Assembly (NCBI RefSeq): GCF_031082295.1
Contig: NZ_JAVHLD010000006.1
Location: forward strand, 1 to 64,000
Length of the DNA: 64,000 nucleotides
Source of the DNA: Humidesulfovibrio sp.
GTDB taxonomy: Bacteria; Desulfobacterota; Desulfovibrionia; Desulfovibrionales; Desulfovibrionaceae
Reading direction: 5' to 3'
Part shown: positions 8,775-18,850 of the stretch, piece by piece
How positions within the stretch are numbered: position 1 is the first letter of the stretch
Layout of the letters: the number at the start of each line of letters is the position of its first letter
Notes under the pieces: model-generated
Told to the model about the DNA's origin: nothing
Seen by the model: the letters and a program-made list of their open reading frames with translations, nothing else
Database searches by the model: none
Made by a program: the position numbers and the translations under genes

Positions 8775-10091
8775 ATGGCGCTGATCACCAAGGAAGAATC
8801 CCTCAAGTACCATTCGATGAAGCGCAAGGGCAAGCTTGAGGTCGTGTCCATAAAACCCTGCGAGACGCAGCGGCACCTCTCCATGGCCTACACCCCCGGC
8901 GTGGCCGATGCCTGCAGGGCCATCCACGCCGACGTGGAAAAGGTCTATGAATACACCAACAAGGGCAACCTCGTGGCCGTGGTGAGCAACGGCACGGCAG
9001 TGCTCGGCCTGGGCAACATCGGGCCTGAGGCCGGCAAGCCGGTCATGGAAGGCAAGGGCGTGCTCTTCAAAATTTTCGCCGACATCGACGTCTACGACCT
9101 GAACATCCGCCAGCTCGACCCGGACAAGGTCATCGAGTTCTGCAAGATGCTGGAGCCCACCTTCGGCGGCATCAACCTTGAGGACATCAAGGCCCCGGAA
9201 TGCTTCAAGATCGAGCAGACGCTCATCAAGGAAATGGGCATCCCCGTCTTCCACGACGACCAGCACGGCACGGCCATCATCTCCGGCGCGGGCCTCATGA
9301 ACGTGCTTGAGATCAGCGGCAAGAACATCAAGGACCTCAAGGTCGTGGTCTCCGGAGCCGGGGCCGCCGCCATCTCCTGCTCGCGCTTCTACGAGGCCAT
9401 GGGCATGGACAAGAGCCAGATCCACATGTTCGACTCCAAGGGGCTGCTGCACACCGGCCGCACCGACCTGAACCCCGAGAAGGCCTACTACGCCCAGCCC
9501 AAGGCCGGCACCATGGACGACGCCATGAACGGCGCCGACCTGTTCCTCGGCCTCTCCGGCAAGGACGTCATCAACGCCGCCCAGGTCAAGACCATGGCCA
9601 AGAACCCGGCCATCTTCGCCTGCGCCAACCCCGACCCGGAGATCGCCTACCCCGTGGCCAAGGAAGCGAGAGCCGACCTCATCATGGCCACCGGCCGCTC
9701 GGACTTCCCCAACCAGATCAACAACGTGCTGGGCTTCCCCTACATCTTCCGCGGCGCGCTCGACGTGCGCTCCAAGGTCATCAACGAGGCCATGAAGCTC
9801 GCCGCCGCCCAGGCCCTGGCCGCCCTGGCCAAGGAGCCGGTGTCGCCCGAGGTCTGCGCCATCTACGGCGTCAAGGAGCTCAAGTTCGGCATGGATTACA
9901 TCATCCCCAAGCCGCTGGACCCGCGCGTGCTCGAATGGGTGGCCCCGGCCGTGGCCAAGGCCGCCATGGACTCCGGCGTGGCCACCATCCAGCTCGACAT
10001 CGACCAGTACAGGAAGGACCTGAACGAGCGCATGACCGCCTCCCAGGCCCGCACCAAGATGATGGTCGACTCCTTCGGCTACGACATGTAG
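8775..10091 (+). CDS. NAD(P)-dependent malic enzyme (oxaloacetate-decarboxylating)
   Basis: Oxidative decarboxylation of malate to pyruvate and CO2 in the cytoplasm, joining the C4 and C3 pools. The 438-residue protein is the short form, without a phosphotransacetylase-like extension. Motifs are [22 protein letters not shown] (metal and substrate site) and the Rossmann block [10 protein letters not shown] near residue 190. The start at 8775 follows AGGAGA and lies inside the transcript predicted from the promoter at 8688-8716. A strong terminator follows at 10120-10147, so it is a single-gene unit. Cofactor preference cannot be read safely. Confidence 0.95.
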   Translation: MALITKEESLKYHSMKRKGKLEVVSIKPCETQRHLSMAYTPGVADACRAIHADVEKVYEYTNKGNLVAVVSNGTAVLGLGNIGPEAGKPVMEGKGVLFKIFADIDVYDLNIRQLDPDKVIEFCKMLEPTFGGINLEDIKAPECFKIEQTLIKEMGIPVFHDDQHGTAIISGAGLMNVLEISGKNIKDLKVVVSGAGAAAISCSRFYEAMGMDKSQIHMFDSKGLLHTGRTDLNPEKAYYAQPKAGTMDDAMNGADLFLGLSGKDVINAAQVKTMAKNPAIFACANPDPEIAYPVAKEARADLIMATGRSDFPNQINNVLGFPYIFRGALDVRSKVINEAMKLAAAQALAALAKEPVSPEVCAIYGVKELKFGMDYIIPKPLDPRVLEWVAPAVAKAAMDSGVATIQLDIDQYRKDLNERMTASQARTKMMVDSFGYDM

Positions 10092-10119
10092 CCCGGACCG
10101 CGACATCGCTGAAACACAT

Positions 10120-10147
10120 GGCCCGGGGGAGACTCCGGGCCTTTTTT
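10120..10147 (+). terminator. Rho-independent terminator after malic enzyme
   Basis: GGCCCGG and CCGGGCC arms (10120-10126 and 10135-10141) close a hairpin followed by TTTTTT. Confidence 0.9.
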
Positions 10148-10167
10148 GTAGACTGGGGGAGGGACGC

Positions 10168-10671
10168 ATGAAGAAGGCCAGCACCATTCCGGCCAAGAGC
10201 ACCTCGGCGCAGATCATTCCGGCCGATCCGGCCGATGCCCCGGCCATCCTGGCCCTGCAGCGCCTGGCCTATCAGGCCGAGGCCAGACTGTACGACGAAT
10301 GGAGCATCCCGCCGCTGACCCAGACCCTGGAAGAGCTGCGCGCGGAGTTCGCCACGCTCGCCGTGCTCAAGGCCATGTGCGGCGGGGAGCTTGTGGGCTC
10401 TGTGCGGGCAGGCCTGGGCACAGGCCCGGAGGCGGACCTCTGCTTCATCGGGCGGCTCATCGTGCACCCGGAGCGCCAACGCCAGGGCATAGGCACGGCC
10501 CTTCTGCGCGCTGCCGAGGCCTCCTGCCCGTCCGCCAGGCGCTTCCAGCTCTTCACAGGGCACAGGAGCGCGGGCCCCCTGCGCCTCTATGAACGCATGG
10601 GGTACAGGCCCGTGCGCGACGAGGCAGTAAGCCCGAGGCTGACCCTCGTCTTCCTGGAGCGCGCGGCCTGA
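10168..10671 (+). CDS. GNAT-family N-acetyltransferase
   Basis: A 167-residue single-domain acyl-CoA N-acyltransferase. The acetyl-CoA-binding motif A is IGRLIVHPERQRQGIGTALL (about residues 93-112), with the Q/R-x-x-G-x-G/A pattern reading RQGIG. The C-terminal motif B region has LYERMGYRPV. The start ATG follows GGGAGGGACGC. It is flanked by terminators on both sides, so it is transcribed alone. The substrate cannot be predicted. Confidence 0.88.
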   Translation: MKKASTIPAKSTSAQIIPADPADAPAILALQRLAYQAEARLYDEWSIPPLTQTLEELRAEFATLAVLKAMCGGELVGSVRAGLGTGPEADLCFIGRLIVHPERQRQGIGTALLRAAEASCPSARRFQLFTGHRSAGPLRLYERMGYRPVRDEAVSPRLTLVFLERAA

Positions 10672-10686
10672 CCCACCGCACAAGAT

Positions 10687-10719
10687 AAGGCCGGAAGGGG
10701 AAACCCTCCCGGCCTTTTT
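10687..10719. terminator. Rho-independent terminator, probably bidirectional
   Basis: AAGGCCGG (10687-10694) pairs with CCGGCCTT (10709-10716), followed by a T run. It serves the GNAT gene on the plus strand and could also end the SPFH gene, which converges from the minus strand. Confidence 0.85.
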
Positions 10720-10746
10720 CTTTGCGCAGCCGGCGGGGGCCGCAGG

Positions 10747-11616
10747 CTAATTGGCAGAGGCGGGACGCTGCAGGTTGCCCAGGCCGATGAGCGGCATGGC
10801 CCCCGAGCCCGTCACCTGGGGCATCACGCCGTCCCACTTGTCGATGGCCTTCATGTTGGCCTCGATGCGCCGCAGCTCCAGCAGGTCCGGGGAGATGTTG
10901 GCCTTCTGCAAACGCAGGGACTCGGCCTCGGCCTTGGCCGCGGTGATCTTCTGCTCGGCCTCGATCTTGATGCGGTCAAGGTCGCGCCTTGCCTTCAGGG
11001 CCAGCTGCTCCGCCGTCTGCTTGGCCTCGATGGCCTCGGTGAAGACCTTGGAGAAGCTGAAGATCACGATGGAGAAGGCGTCCACGGCGATGTTGTTGTG
11101 TCCCAGGCGCTCCATCAGGGTCACGCGCATGGCCTCGCTCACCGCCGGGCGCTTGGTGATGAGCTCCTCCGCCGTGTACTTGGCCGTGACGGCCTTGACG
11201 ACCTCCAGGATGGCCGGGTCGATGATGCGCTCCCGGAAGTTGATGCCGATCTTCTGGAAGACCACGTTGGCCTTGTCGGGAATGATGTGGTAGTTCAGGG
11301 CCACGCGCGAGCTGACGTCCTGCAGGTCGGCCGAGGCCGCGGCCGCGTCGGTTTCGACCTTCTGGACCTTCACGTCCATGAGCACGATCTCCTGCATGAT
11401 CGGAATGCGCGGGTGCAGGCCTTCGTCCAGCACCTTGTCCTGCACGGCGCCGAAGTTCAGCACGATGCCCCTCTGCCCCGCCCCCACCTGCACCCACGGG
11501 GTGAAGAACACAAGCAGGATCACGGCCCCCACGACCAGCGCGATGACGCCGGAGGGCACCTTCCTCAGTAGGGAGTCGAAAAATTCCTTGGGCCTTTCCT
11601 GGTACACTTCGTTCAT
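10747..11616 (-). CDS. Prohibitin-like SPFH/Band 7 membrane protein
   Basis: A 289-residue inner-membrane protein. One membrane segment (about 22-45) is followed by a prohibitin-type SPFH domain (about 50-215: GAGQRGIVLNFGAVQ, EGLHPRIP, YHIIPDKANVVFQKIG). A charged coiled coil comes next (about 215-265: AEQKITAAKAEAESLRLQKA). Such proteins form large rings or scaffolds that often modulate membrane proteases such as FtsH. The start at 11616 is set by an AAGGAG site; the same frame stays open upstream without support. No protease gene is adjacent. Confidence 0.9.
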   Translation of the reverse strand: MNEVYQERPKEFFDSLLRKVPSGVIALVVGAVILLVFFTPWVQVGAGQRGIVLNFGAVQDKVLDEGLHPRIPIMQEIVLMDVKVQKVETDAAAASADLQDVSSRVALNYHIIPDKANVVFQKIGINFRERIIDPAILEVVKAVTAKYTAEELITKRPAVSEAMRVTLMERLGHNNIAVDAFSIVIFSFSKVFTEAIEAKQTAEQLALKARRDLDRIKIEAEQKITAAKAEAESLRLQKANISPDLLELRRIEANMKAIDKWDGVMPQVTGSGAMPLIGLGNLQRPASAN

Positions 11617-11992
11617 GTGCTGCTCCTTCTGGTTCAGGGCGCCCGCGCAAGTCAGGCGACCAATGTTTGTGGAGGAAACTGAGGGACGCGGCTGTCCTTC
11701 GTCCGCAGGCTGAAGGGGGCGACTTGCTTGTGTCTCGGCTTGGCCGCGGGCCGGAGCGAAGCCGGTGCGCTCGTGCCGTTTTCGGGGGGAAAGCCAGGAC
11801 GGGTCGCCATGCCCGGAGGCCTGGACGACGTGCAGCCGGACGCCTTGGACGCCTGGCCTGACCGCAGCAAATCGATCAGGCCAAGTCTCACCATCGCCTA
11901 TGCGGAGCAAAGTGTCCAGCCGTAGCGCCGGATTCGCCGTTTCCGGCGCGAAATCGTGCTCAGCCGCCCCAGGGGGCGGAAAAGGCAGGGGG
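11617..11992. other. Intergenic stretch without a supported gene
   Basis: The 376 bases between the SPFH gene and the EVE gene, both on the minus strand. Open frames exist on both strands but none has a ribosome site or a recognisable product. It probably holds the SPFH promoter, but I found no convincing -35/-10 pair. Confidence 0.5.
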
Positions 11993-12472
11993 CTAGCCGG
12001 GGGTCTCGGCCTCGCCCATGGCGCAGAGGGTGTCGAACTCGCCCTTGGTGATGGGCAGCACCGAGAGCCGGGAGCCCTTGCGCAAGAGCTCCATGCCCGA
12101 CAGCGACGGGACCACGCGCATGGCCGCCAGCGGCACCGGGGTGGCGAACTTGCGCTTGAGGCGGACATCCACCGCGAACCAGAGGGGCGCCTCGGGCGTG
12201 GAGCGGGGGTCGAAATGGCTGTCGTCCGGGTCGAAGGCGGTTTCGTCGGCATGGCCCGCCCGCACCACGCGCATGACGCCCACGGCCGAGGGGGCGGTCA
12301 CGCTGTGGTAGAAGATGGCGAGGTCGCCCACGGACATCTGGTCGCGCAGGAAGTTCCGGGCCTGGAAGTTCCGCACGCCGGTCCAACTGGTGGTCTGGTC
12401 CGGCTCGCCCGCCAGGTCGTCGATGGAGTAGCAGCCCGGCTCCGACTTGAGCAGCCAATAGTTCGTTCCCAT
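11993..12472 (-). CDS. EVE-domain protein
   Basis: A 159-residue single EVE (PUA-like) domain protein of the thymocyte nuclear protein 1 type. The start motif NYWLLKSEPGCYSIDDL and the block SWTGVRNFQARNFLRDQM are diagnostic. EVE domains bind modified bases in DNA or RNA. The open frame runs further upstream, but MGTNYWLLKSEP is the natural start. It stands alone between a gene-free stretch and the tRNA-Pro terminator, with no restriction genes nearby, so a role in modified-base recognition is only inference. Confidence 0.92.
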   Translation of the reverse strand: MGTNYWLLKSEPGCYSIDDLAGEPDQTTSWTGVRNFQARNFLRDQMSVGDLAIFYHSVTAPSAVGVMRVVRAGHADETAFDPDDSHFDPRSTPEAPLWFAVDVRLKRKFATPVPLAAMRVVPSLSGMELLRKGSRLSVLPITKGEFDTLCAMGEAETPG

Positions 12473-12586
12473 GTGCGCCCCCTGATGCGGCGTGGTTGTG
12501 GCCCGGCAGCCCGGCCGCGGCCTTTCCCGACTACCAGGATGCGCGGCGCATTGGAAGCCGTGGGCCGTGTCCTGGCGCGGCCGCGC

Positions 12587-12622
12587 AAAAGAAAAGGGCC
12601 GGAGAGAATACTCTCCAGCCCT
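12587..12622 (-). terminator. Terminator of tRNA-Pro
   Basis: On the minus strand AGGGCTGGAGAG and CTCTCCGGCCCT form a 12-bp stem with a TATT loop, followed by TTTTC. It lies just past the tRNA 3' end. Confidence 0.85.
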
Positions 12623-12631
12623 GCTGTTTTC

Positions 12632-12708
12632 TGGTCGGGGCGACATGATTTGAACATGCGACATCCTGCTCCCAAAGCAGGCGCGCTACCGAGCTGCGCT
12701 ACGCCCCG
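12632..12708 (-). tRNA. tRNA-Pro (anticodon TGG)
   Basis: A 77-base cloverleaf with encoded CCA. The acceptor starts CGGGGCG, the anticodon stem CCTGC/GCAGG encloses loop TTTGGGA (anticodon TGG), and the T arm contains GTTCAAAT. A terminator follows directly. Confidence 0.96.
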
Positions 12709-12750
12709 ATTGTCTTGAGCGCTCTTCCCTACGGGAATTCCCCGCCACTA

Positions 12751-12963
12751 TCAAGGCTGAAGCGTCGAGGCGGGCGGCTGGCTGCCGGTCCACTTTCCGA
12801 GCTCGCAGGCCTCGTCCACCAGCATCACCGGGATGCCCCCGCGCACGGCGTAGACCACCGCGCAGGCCGCGCAGTAAAGTCCGTCCTGCGCGGGCAGCAC
12901 AACCAGCCCGCCCAGGCACTTGGGGCAGGCCAAAAGCTGCGCCAGTTCCGTGTTCAATGTCAT
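12751..12963 (-). CDS. Trm112/UPF0434-family zinc protein
   Basis: A 70-residue protein with the Trm112 pattern: LLACPKCLGGL, then YCAACAVVYAVRGGIPVML, giving two CxxC pairs for one zinc. Bacterial members of this family (YcaR type) are small partners or chaperones of other enzymes, sometimes methyltransferases. The start is fixed by GGGAGG upstream. It lies 42 bases upstream of tRNA-Pro on the same strand and diverges from the PHP gene. Confidence 0.88.
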   Translation of the reverse strand: MTLNTELAQLLACPKCLGGLVVLPAQDGLYCAACAVVYAVRGGIPVMLVDEACELGKWTGSQPPASTLQP

Positions 12964-13045
12964 GGCATCCTCCCGCTAAGTTGACGCACAGCATACCCGA
13001 GGCCCGCCCCGGGCACAAGTTCGGAAATCCCCCCGCAGAGCGGCC

Positions 13046-13076
13046 TTGACGCGCCGACGGGAAAAGTGTCTATCCT
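13046..13076 (+). promoter_or_regulatory. Candidate sigma-70 promoter of the PHP gene
   Basis: TTGACG (13046-13051) and TATCCT (13071-13076) with a 19-base spacer, longer than ideal. It overlaps an in-frame GTG at 13066, which argues that the real start is the later GTG at 13138. Confidence 0.45.
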
Positions 13077-13137
13077 GGGGGCGTTGGCCTCCTGCGCCAG
13101 CGAGCCACGTAACGACAAGCAACCGGAGCAAGCTCTA

Positions 13138-13986
13138 GTGCAGCCGCGCATCGACCTCCACACCCACTCCACCGCCTCGGACGGGACGCTCCCGCCCGCG
13201 GAGCTCATGCGCGCAGCCAAGGAGGCCGGCCTCTCCGCCATCGCCCTCACCGACCACGACACGCTGGAGGGCCTGCCCGAAGCCCGCGCCGAGGCCGAGA
13301 GGCTCGGCCTGGAGCTGGTGCCCGGCTGCGAGCTGTCGCTGGATTACGCCGGGCTGCCCACGCACATGCTGGCCCTGTTCGTGGACTCGCCCGCCGGGGC
13401 CGTGGCCGGGGAGCTTGCCCGCGTCAAGCAGGCGCGCGTCAGCCGCAACGAGCAAATGGTCGAGAAGCTACGCACGGTGGGCGTGCACCTGGACATGGAC
13501 GACGTGGTCCGCCGCGCCGGCGGGGTGGTGGGCCGCCCGCACATTGCCCAGGCCATGCTGGCGGCGGGCGTGGTGAGGTCCTTCGACGAGGCCTTCGGGC
13601 GCTTCCTGGGCACGGGCGGCCTGGCGCACATCCCCAAGGAGAAGCTCACGCCCAGGCAGGCCATCGACGCCGTGCACGCCGACGGCGGCCTGGCCATCCT
13701 GGCCCATCCCTGCCTCATGTCCATGCACGCGCGCCACCTGGAGACCATCCTGACGGACCTGAAGAGCCAGGGGCTGGACGGGGTCGAGGTCTACTACACC
13801 GAGCATTCCGAGCGCTTCACCGTGGAGGTGGCGCGCCTGGCCGACGCCCTGGGGCTGCTCAAGAGCGGCGGCTCGGACTTCCACGGGGCCGTGAAGCCCG
13901 GCGTGCGCCTGGGCCGCGGCCGGGGCGGCCTCTTTGTACCGGGCGGCGTGCTGGACGCCATGAAGACGGCCCTCGACAGGGCATAA
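13138..13986 (+). CDS. PHP-domain phosphoesterase (RNase AM/YciV-like)
   Basis: A 282-residue metal-dependent phosphoesterase. Motif 1 is IDLHTHSTASDG at the very start, followed by LTDHDT, the GCELS block, and the late motifs ILAHPC and GGSDFHG. This matches the 3',5'-nucleoside bisphosphate phosphatase / 5'-3' exonuclease (YciV, RNase AM) branch. I chose GTG 13138 (GGAG nine bases upstream) because it puts the catalytic HTH at residues 8-10 and the longer frame overlaps the promoter. It is transcribed in the same direction as the PilZ gene 79 bases downstream. Confidence 0.88.
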   Translation: MQPRIDLHTHSTASDGTLPPAELMRAAKEAGLSAIALTDHDTLEGLPEARAEAERLGLELVPGCELSLDYAGLPTHMLALFVDSPAGAVAGELARVKQARVSRNEQMVEKLRTVGVHLDMDDVVRRAGGVVGRPHIAQAMLAAGVVRSFDEAFGRFLGTGGLAHIPKEKLTPRQAIDAVHADGGLAILAHPCLMSMHARHLETILTDLKSQGLDGVEVYYTEHSERFTVEVARLADALGLLKSGGSDFHGAVKPGVRLGRGRGGLFVPGGVLDAMKTALDRA

Positions 13987-14065
13987 GCCCGGCCCGGCTT
14001 GCCAGCAAAGCGCGCCGGGTGGTATCCACACGGCATACCCCACACCCAAAACCGGGACGCGACGC

Positions 14066-14806
14066 ATGACAGATCAGCCAGACGCACCAGCCAACGCGGC
14101 AGAAACCCGACCGGCCATGGACATTCCCGCGCCGGAACCCCCGCGCGAGGAGCCCCGCCGCGTGGAGCGCCTGCCCGGCGTCCACCTGGACGTGAAGGTC
14201 GGCGGCTCTATCGTCGTGCACTTCCCCATGCTCGGCAAAAAGTACGAGGGCAAGGTGGTGGGCTTCGAGCCCTTCTCCTTCCTCATCGTGCTGGCCAGGC
14301 TGCCGCAGGACGTGCTGGCCCAGGCCTCCTCCGGCACCAGCATGGTGGCCCAGCACCACTCGGGCGGCGTGGTCTTCGGCTTCCGCACCGAGCTGCTGAA
14401 GCACATCACCAGCCCCGCCGCGCTCCTGTTCCTGGGCTTCCCGGACAGCGTGGACCGCATCGTGCTGCGCAAGGACGAACGCGTGAGCGTCAACCTGCCC
14501 GGCACGCTGAGCGGCAAGTACGGCGACCAGAAGGTCATGGTGCAGGACCTGACCCCCACGGGCTGCCAGCTCACGGCCAAGATCGACCTCAAGAACCCGC
14601 TGCGCGAGGCCCAGAACGGCGACCGGCTCGTGCTGAACCTGGAGATGGCCTGCCAGTTGCCCATCGTCTCCCCCATCGAGCTGCGCCGCGTGGTGGCCGA
14701 AAAAGGGCTGCTGCAAATGGGCGCGCAGTTCGTGGAGATGTCTCCCGAGACGAGGGAACAGCTGCACAGCTACATCGGCGGCCTGCTGGAGTTCATGGAC
14801 CACTAG
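14066..14806 (+). CDS. YcgR-like PilZ c-di-GMP receptor
   Basis: A 246-residue cytoplasmic protein. A flexible Pro/Glu-rich start (1-35) leads into a YcgR-type N-terminal beta domain (about 36-130) and then a PilZ domain (about 130-240). The c-di-GMP-binding residues are present as RKDER (RxxxR) and DLTPTG (D/N-x-S/T-x-x-G). This family brakes or steers flagellar motors, or acts on other c-di-GMP outputs. A candidate -35/-10 (TTGCCA, 18 bases, TATCCA; 13999-14028) lies upstream, and a strong terminator follows at 14826. Confidence 0.88.
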   Translation: MTDQPDAPANAAETRPAMDIPAPEPPREEPRRVERLPGVHLDVKVGGSIVVHFPMLGKKYEGKVVGFEPFSFLIVLARLPQDVLAQASSGTSMVAQHHSGGVVFGFRTELLKHITSPAALLFLGFPDSVDRIVLRKDERVSVNLPGTLSGKYGDQKVMVQDLTPTGCQLTAKIDLKNPLREAQNGDRLVLNLEMACQLPIVSPIELRRVVAEKGLLQMGAQFVEMSPETREQLHSYIGGLLEFMDH

Positions 14807-14825
14807 CCCGCGCGCCGACAAGATG

Positions 14826-14861
14826 AAACGCCGCCAGAGGCTTCCCCTCCGGCGGCGTTTT
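14826..14861. terminator. Rho-independent terminator after the PilZ gene
   Basis: AAACGCCGCC (14826-14835) pairs with GGCGGCGTTT (14851-14860), followed by T. A run of A on the other side means it may also end the convergent YedE operon. Confidence 0.85.
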
Positions 14862-14882
14862 CTCGTTAAGCCGGGCGGTCCG

Positions 14883-15407
14883 TCACAGCCCGCGCTTGTG
14901 CAGCCAGCGCAACAGCGCGTAGCCCAGCAGGCAGAACCAGGGAATGAGCACCCAGTGGTGCCGGTCCATGAGCTGGGGCAGCGTCACCTTGCCGTAAACG
15001 CCCCAGGTCAGCACCGAAGTCTTGAGCATGGGATAGGCCTCGGCGAACAGGCCCGCGCCCACCAGCATCCCGGCGATGCCCGCCAGGGCGTCCAGGCGTC
15101 CCTCGCCCAGCGCCCCGCCGGAGGTGCCCGGACAGTATCCCAGAAGCCCCCAGCCCGCGCCGAAGAGCAGCCCGCCAAGCACAGTGCCGCCCAGTATCAG
15201 CGGCTTGATGGACAGCTTGGCCAGCCCCAGGTCCACCAGGATATGCACACCCACCATGCCCACCAGCACTGTGGTCAACATGAACTTGACGATGGTCATG
15301 TCCTTGAGAAGCAGCGCGCCCAGCTGGCGGTCATAGCGGATGACCTCCGAGCGCTGCAGGAGCACGCCGAAAAGCACGCCGGTGACGATTCCGTAGATGA
15401 GGTCCAT
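14883..15407 (-). CDS. YeeE/YedE-family transporter, second half
   Basis: A 174-residue membrane protein with four or five hydrophobic segments, belonging to the YeeE/YedE (DUF395, PF04143) sulfur or selenium transport family. It holds the second family motif GYCPGTSGGALGEGRLDAL, with Cys near residue 93. In two-gene versions each half supplies part of the pore, and the upstream gene (15411-15950) is the other half. The start lies 3 bases after that gene's TAG stop, with GGGAGG inside the upstream coding end, so the two are translationally linked once the UGA in the first is read through. The substrate (thiosulfate or another sulfur/selenium compound) is inferred from the family. Confidence 0.88.
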   Translation of the reverse strand: MDLIYGIVTGVLFGVLLQRSEVIRYDRQLGALLLKDMTIVKFMLTTVLVGMVGVHILVDLGLAKLSIKPLILGGTVLGGLLFGAGWGLLGYCPGTSGGALGEGRLDALAGIAGMLVGAGLFAEAYPMLKTSVLTWGVYGKVTLPQLMDRHHWVLIPWFCLLGYALLRWLHKRGL

Positions 15408-15410
15408 GCG

Positions 15411-15950
15411 CTACCTCCCTTCCGTCTTGCCGACGGCCTTGCCATAAAGCAGCCGGGCCACCACGACCCCGCCGATGAAGAAACACACCAATGCCACATA
15501 CCCGCTCGCAGCCAGCTGAAGCGACCCGCTCAGCCCATGACCGCTGGGTCAGCCATCCGCCAGGCGCGCGCCGAACATGGCCACCACGCCGCCCACGAAG
15601 GCCACGCCGAAGCGCCTGCCGACGCCCGGACCGAAGCGCGCGGCGAAACGGTCCGGCACGGCCTGGACCTTGAAGGTGCCGCTCAAGAGCGACGCCGCGC
15701 ACGAGCCGAGCACGATGCCGACCACGAACATCCACTGCCAGTCGACCTTGGGCGTCTCCTTCATGAAGTAGGGCATGGTCGCCACGCGCTCCGCGGCGAC
15801 GGTCTGCTCCACCATGCCCGCGGCGCGCACGAAGGTTGTCGAGGCGCCGAAATACTTGCCGGCGACCCACACGGACAGCACCAGCAGAAGTCCGGCCAGC
15901 GCCCCCGCGATGTATGGGTTCCAGGGTTTTCCACGTGTGCCTTCGCTCAT
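15411..15950 (-). CDS. Probable selenoprotein: YeeE/YedE transporter, first half (Sec at UGA codon 134)
   Basis: A 179-residue membrane protein when the in-frame TGA at 15549-15551 is read through. The codons around it give GARLADG-(TGA)-PSGHGLSG, where the family has a Cys in this GC(T/P)SGHG motif, so UGA stands exactly where the reactive Cys belongs. After the TGA, 45 more residues follow with a further hydrophobic span (YVALVCFFIGGVVVARLLYG) up to TAG at 15411, just 3 bases from the next gene. A hairpin at 15516-15533 with a GGGUC loop and a bulged U fits a bacterial SECIS. The start MSEGTRGKPW follows AGGAGG. Stopping at the TGA would remove the motif and leave 141 bases of unexplained open frame. 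A plain nonsense mutation is the alternative. Confidence 0.83.
15516..15533 (-). promoter_or_regulatory. Candidate bacterial SECIS hairpin
   Basis: On the minus strand CTGAGC, loop GGGTC, GCTTCAG: a 6-bp stem with one bulged U on the 3' side, extendable by two weaker pairs. The loop begins 22 bases after the UGA, inside the usual 16-37 base window, and contains the GGU expected for SelB recognition. Confidence 0.65.
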
Positions 15951-15997
15951 GGGCAATCCTCCTGTTGTTAACAATTCATGCGGAAAGGGGGTATATC

Positions 15998-16026
15998 CAT
16001 AGAACGCAAATCCGCCCAAGCGTCAA
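15998..16026 (-). promoter_or_regulatory. Candidate promoter of the YedE operon
   Basis: On the minus strand TTGACG (16021-16026), 17-base spacer and TCTATG (15998-16003). The -35 is strong and the -10 weak. Confidence 0.4.
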
Positions 16027-16157
16027 GCGTGGCAGCCGCTCAAAGCGGCACAGCGTGTTCTTCAGAAATGTGCGCCCTGCCCGCTTGCATTTTGATGAGA
16101 ACACGGGCAAAAAAATAAGTATCTTTTGCAAAACCTTTCACATGCTCCGAGGATCCC

Positions 16158-18674
<2,517 letters not shown>

Positions 18675-18703
18675 CCGCCGCGCGTCCTGTCCCGGCACAA
18701 CGC

Positions 18704-18738
18704 AAAGGCCGCCTTCGGACAACCGGGGCGGCCTTTTT
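18704..18738 (+). terminator. Rho-independent terminator after glgP
   Basis: AAAGGCCGCC (18704-18713) pairs with GGCGGCCTTT (18727-18736), within a T run ending at 18738. Confidence 0.88.
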
Positions 18739-18768
18739 GCTGGCGTGCTCCCCGAGCCAAGCCATTCC

Positions 18769-18797
18769 TTGACGTCACCGGCCGCAGGGCGTTACAG
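18769..18797 (+). promoter_or_regulatory. Sigma-70 promoter of the histidine kinase gene
   Basis: TTGACG (18769-18774), 17-base spacer, TTACAG (18792-18797). The predicted start of transcription near 18804 leaves a short leader before the coding start. Confidence 0.55.
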
Positions 18798-18850
18798 CGA
18801 GAATGAAGGCACCCCCCGAAGGCCTGGCTGGTTCTCGGACATGAGCGGCG

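Noticed and set aside
7839-10247. 802-codon minus-strand frame running through trmJ and opposite the malic enzyme
   Set aside because: Only the trmJ part (7839-8648) has family motifs and a ribosome site; the rest is antisense to the malic enzyme gene.
13066-13137. GTG 13066 as start of the PHP gene
   Set aside because: It overlaps the candidate promoter and adds residues before the IDLHTHS motif; GTG 13138 has a ribosome site.
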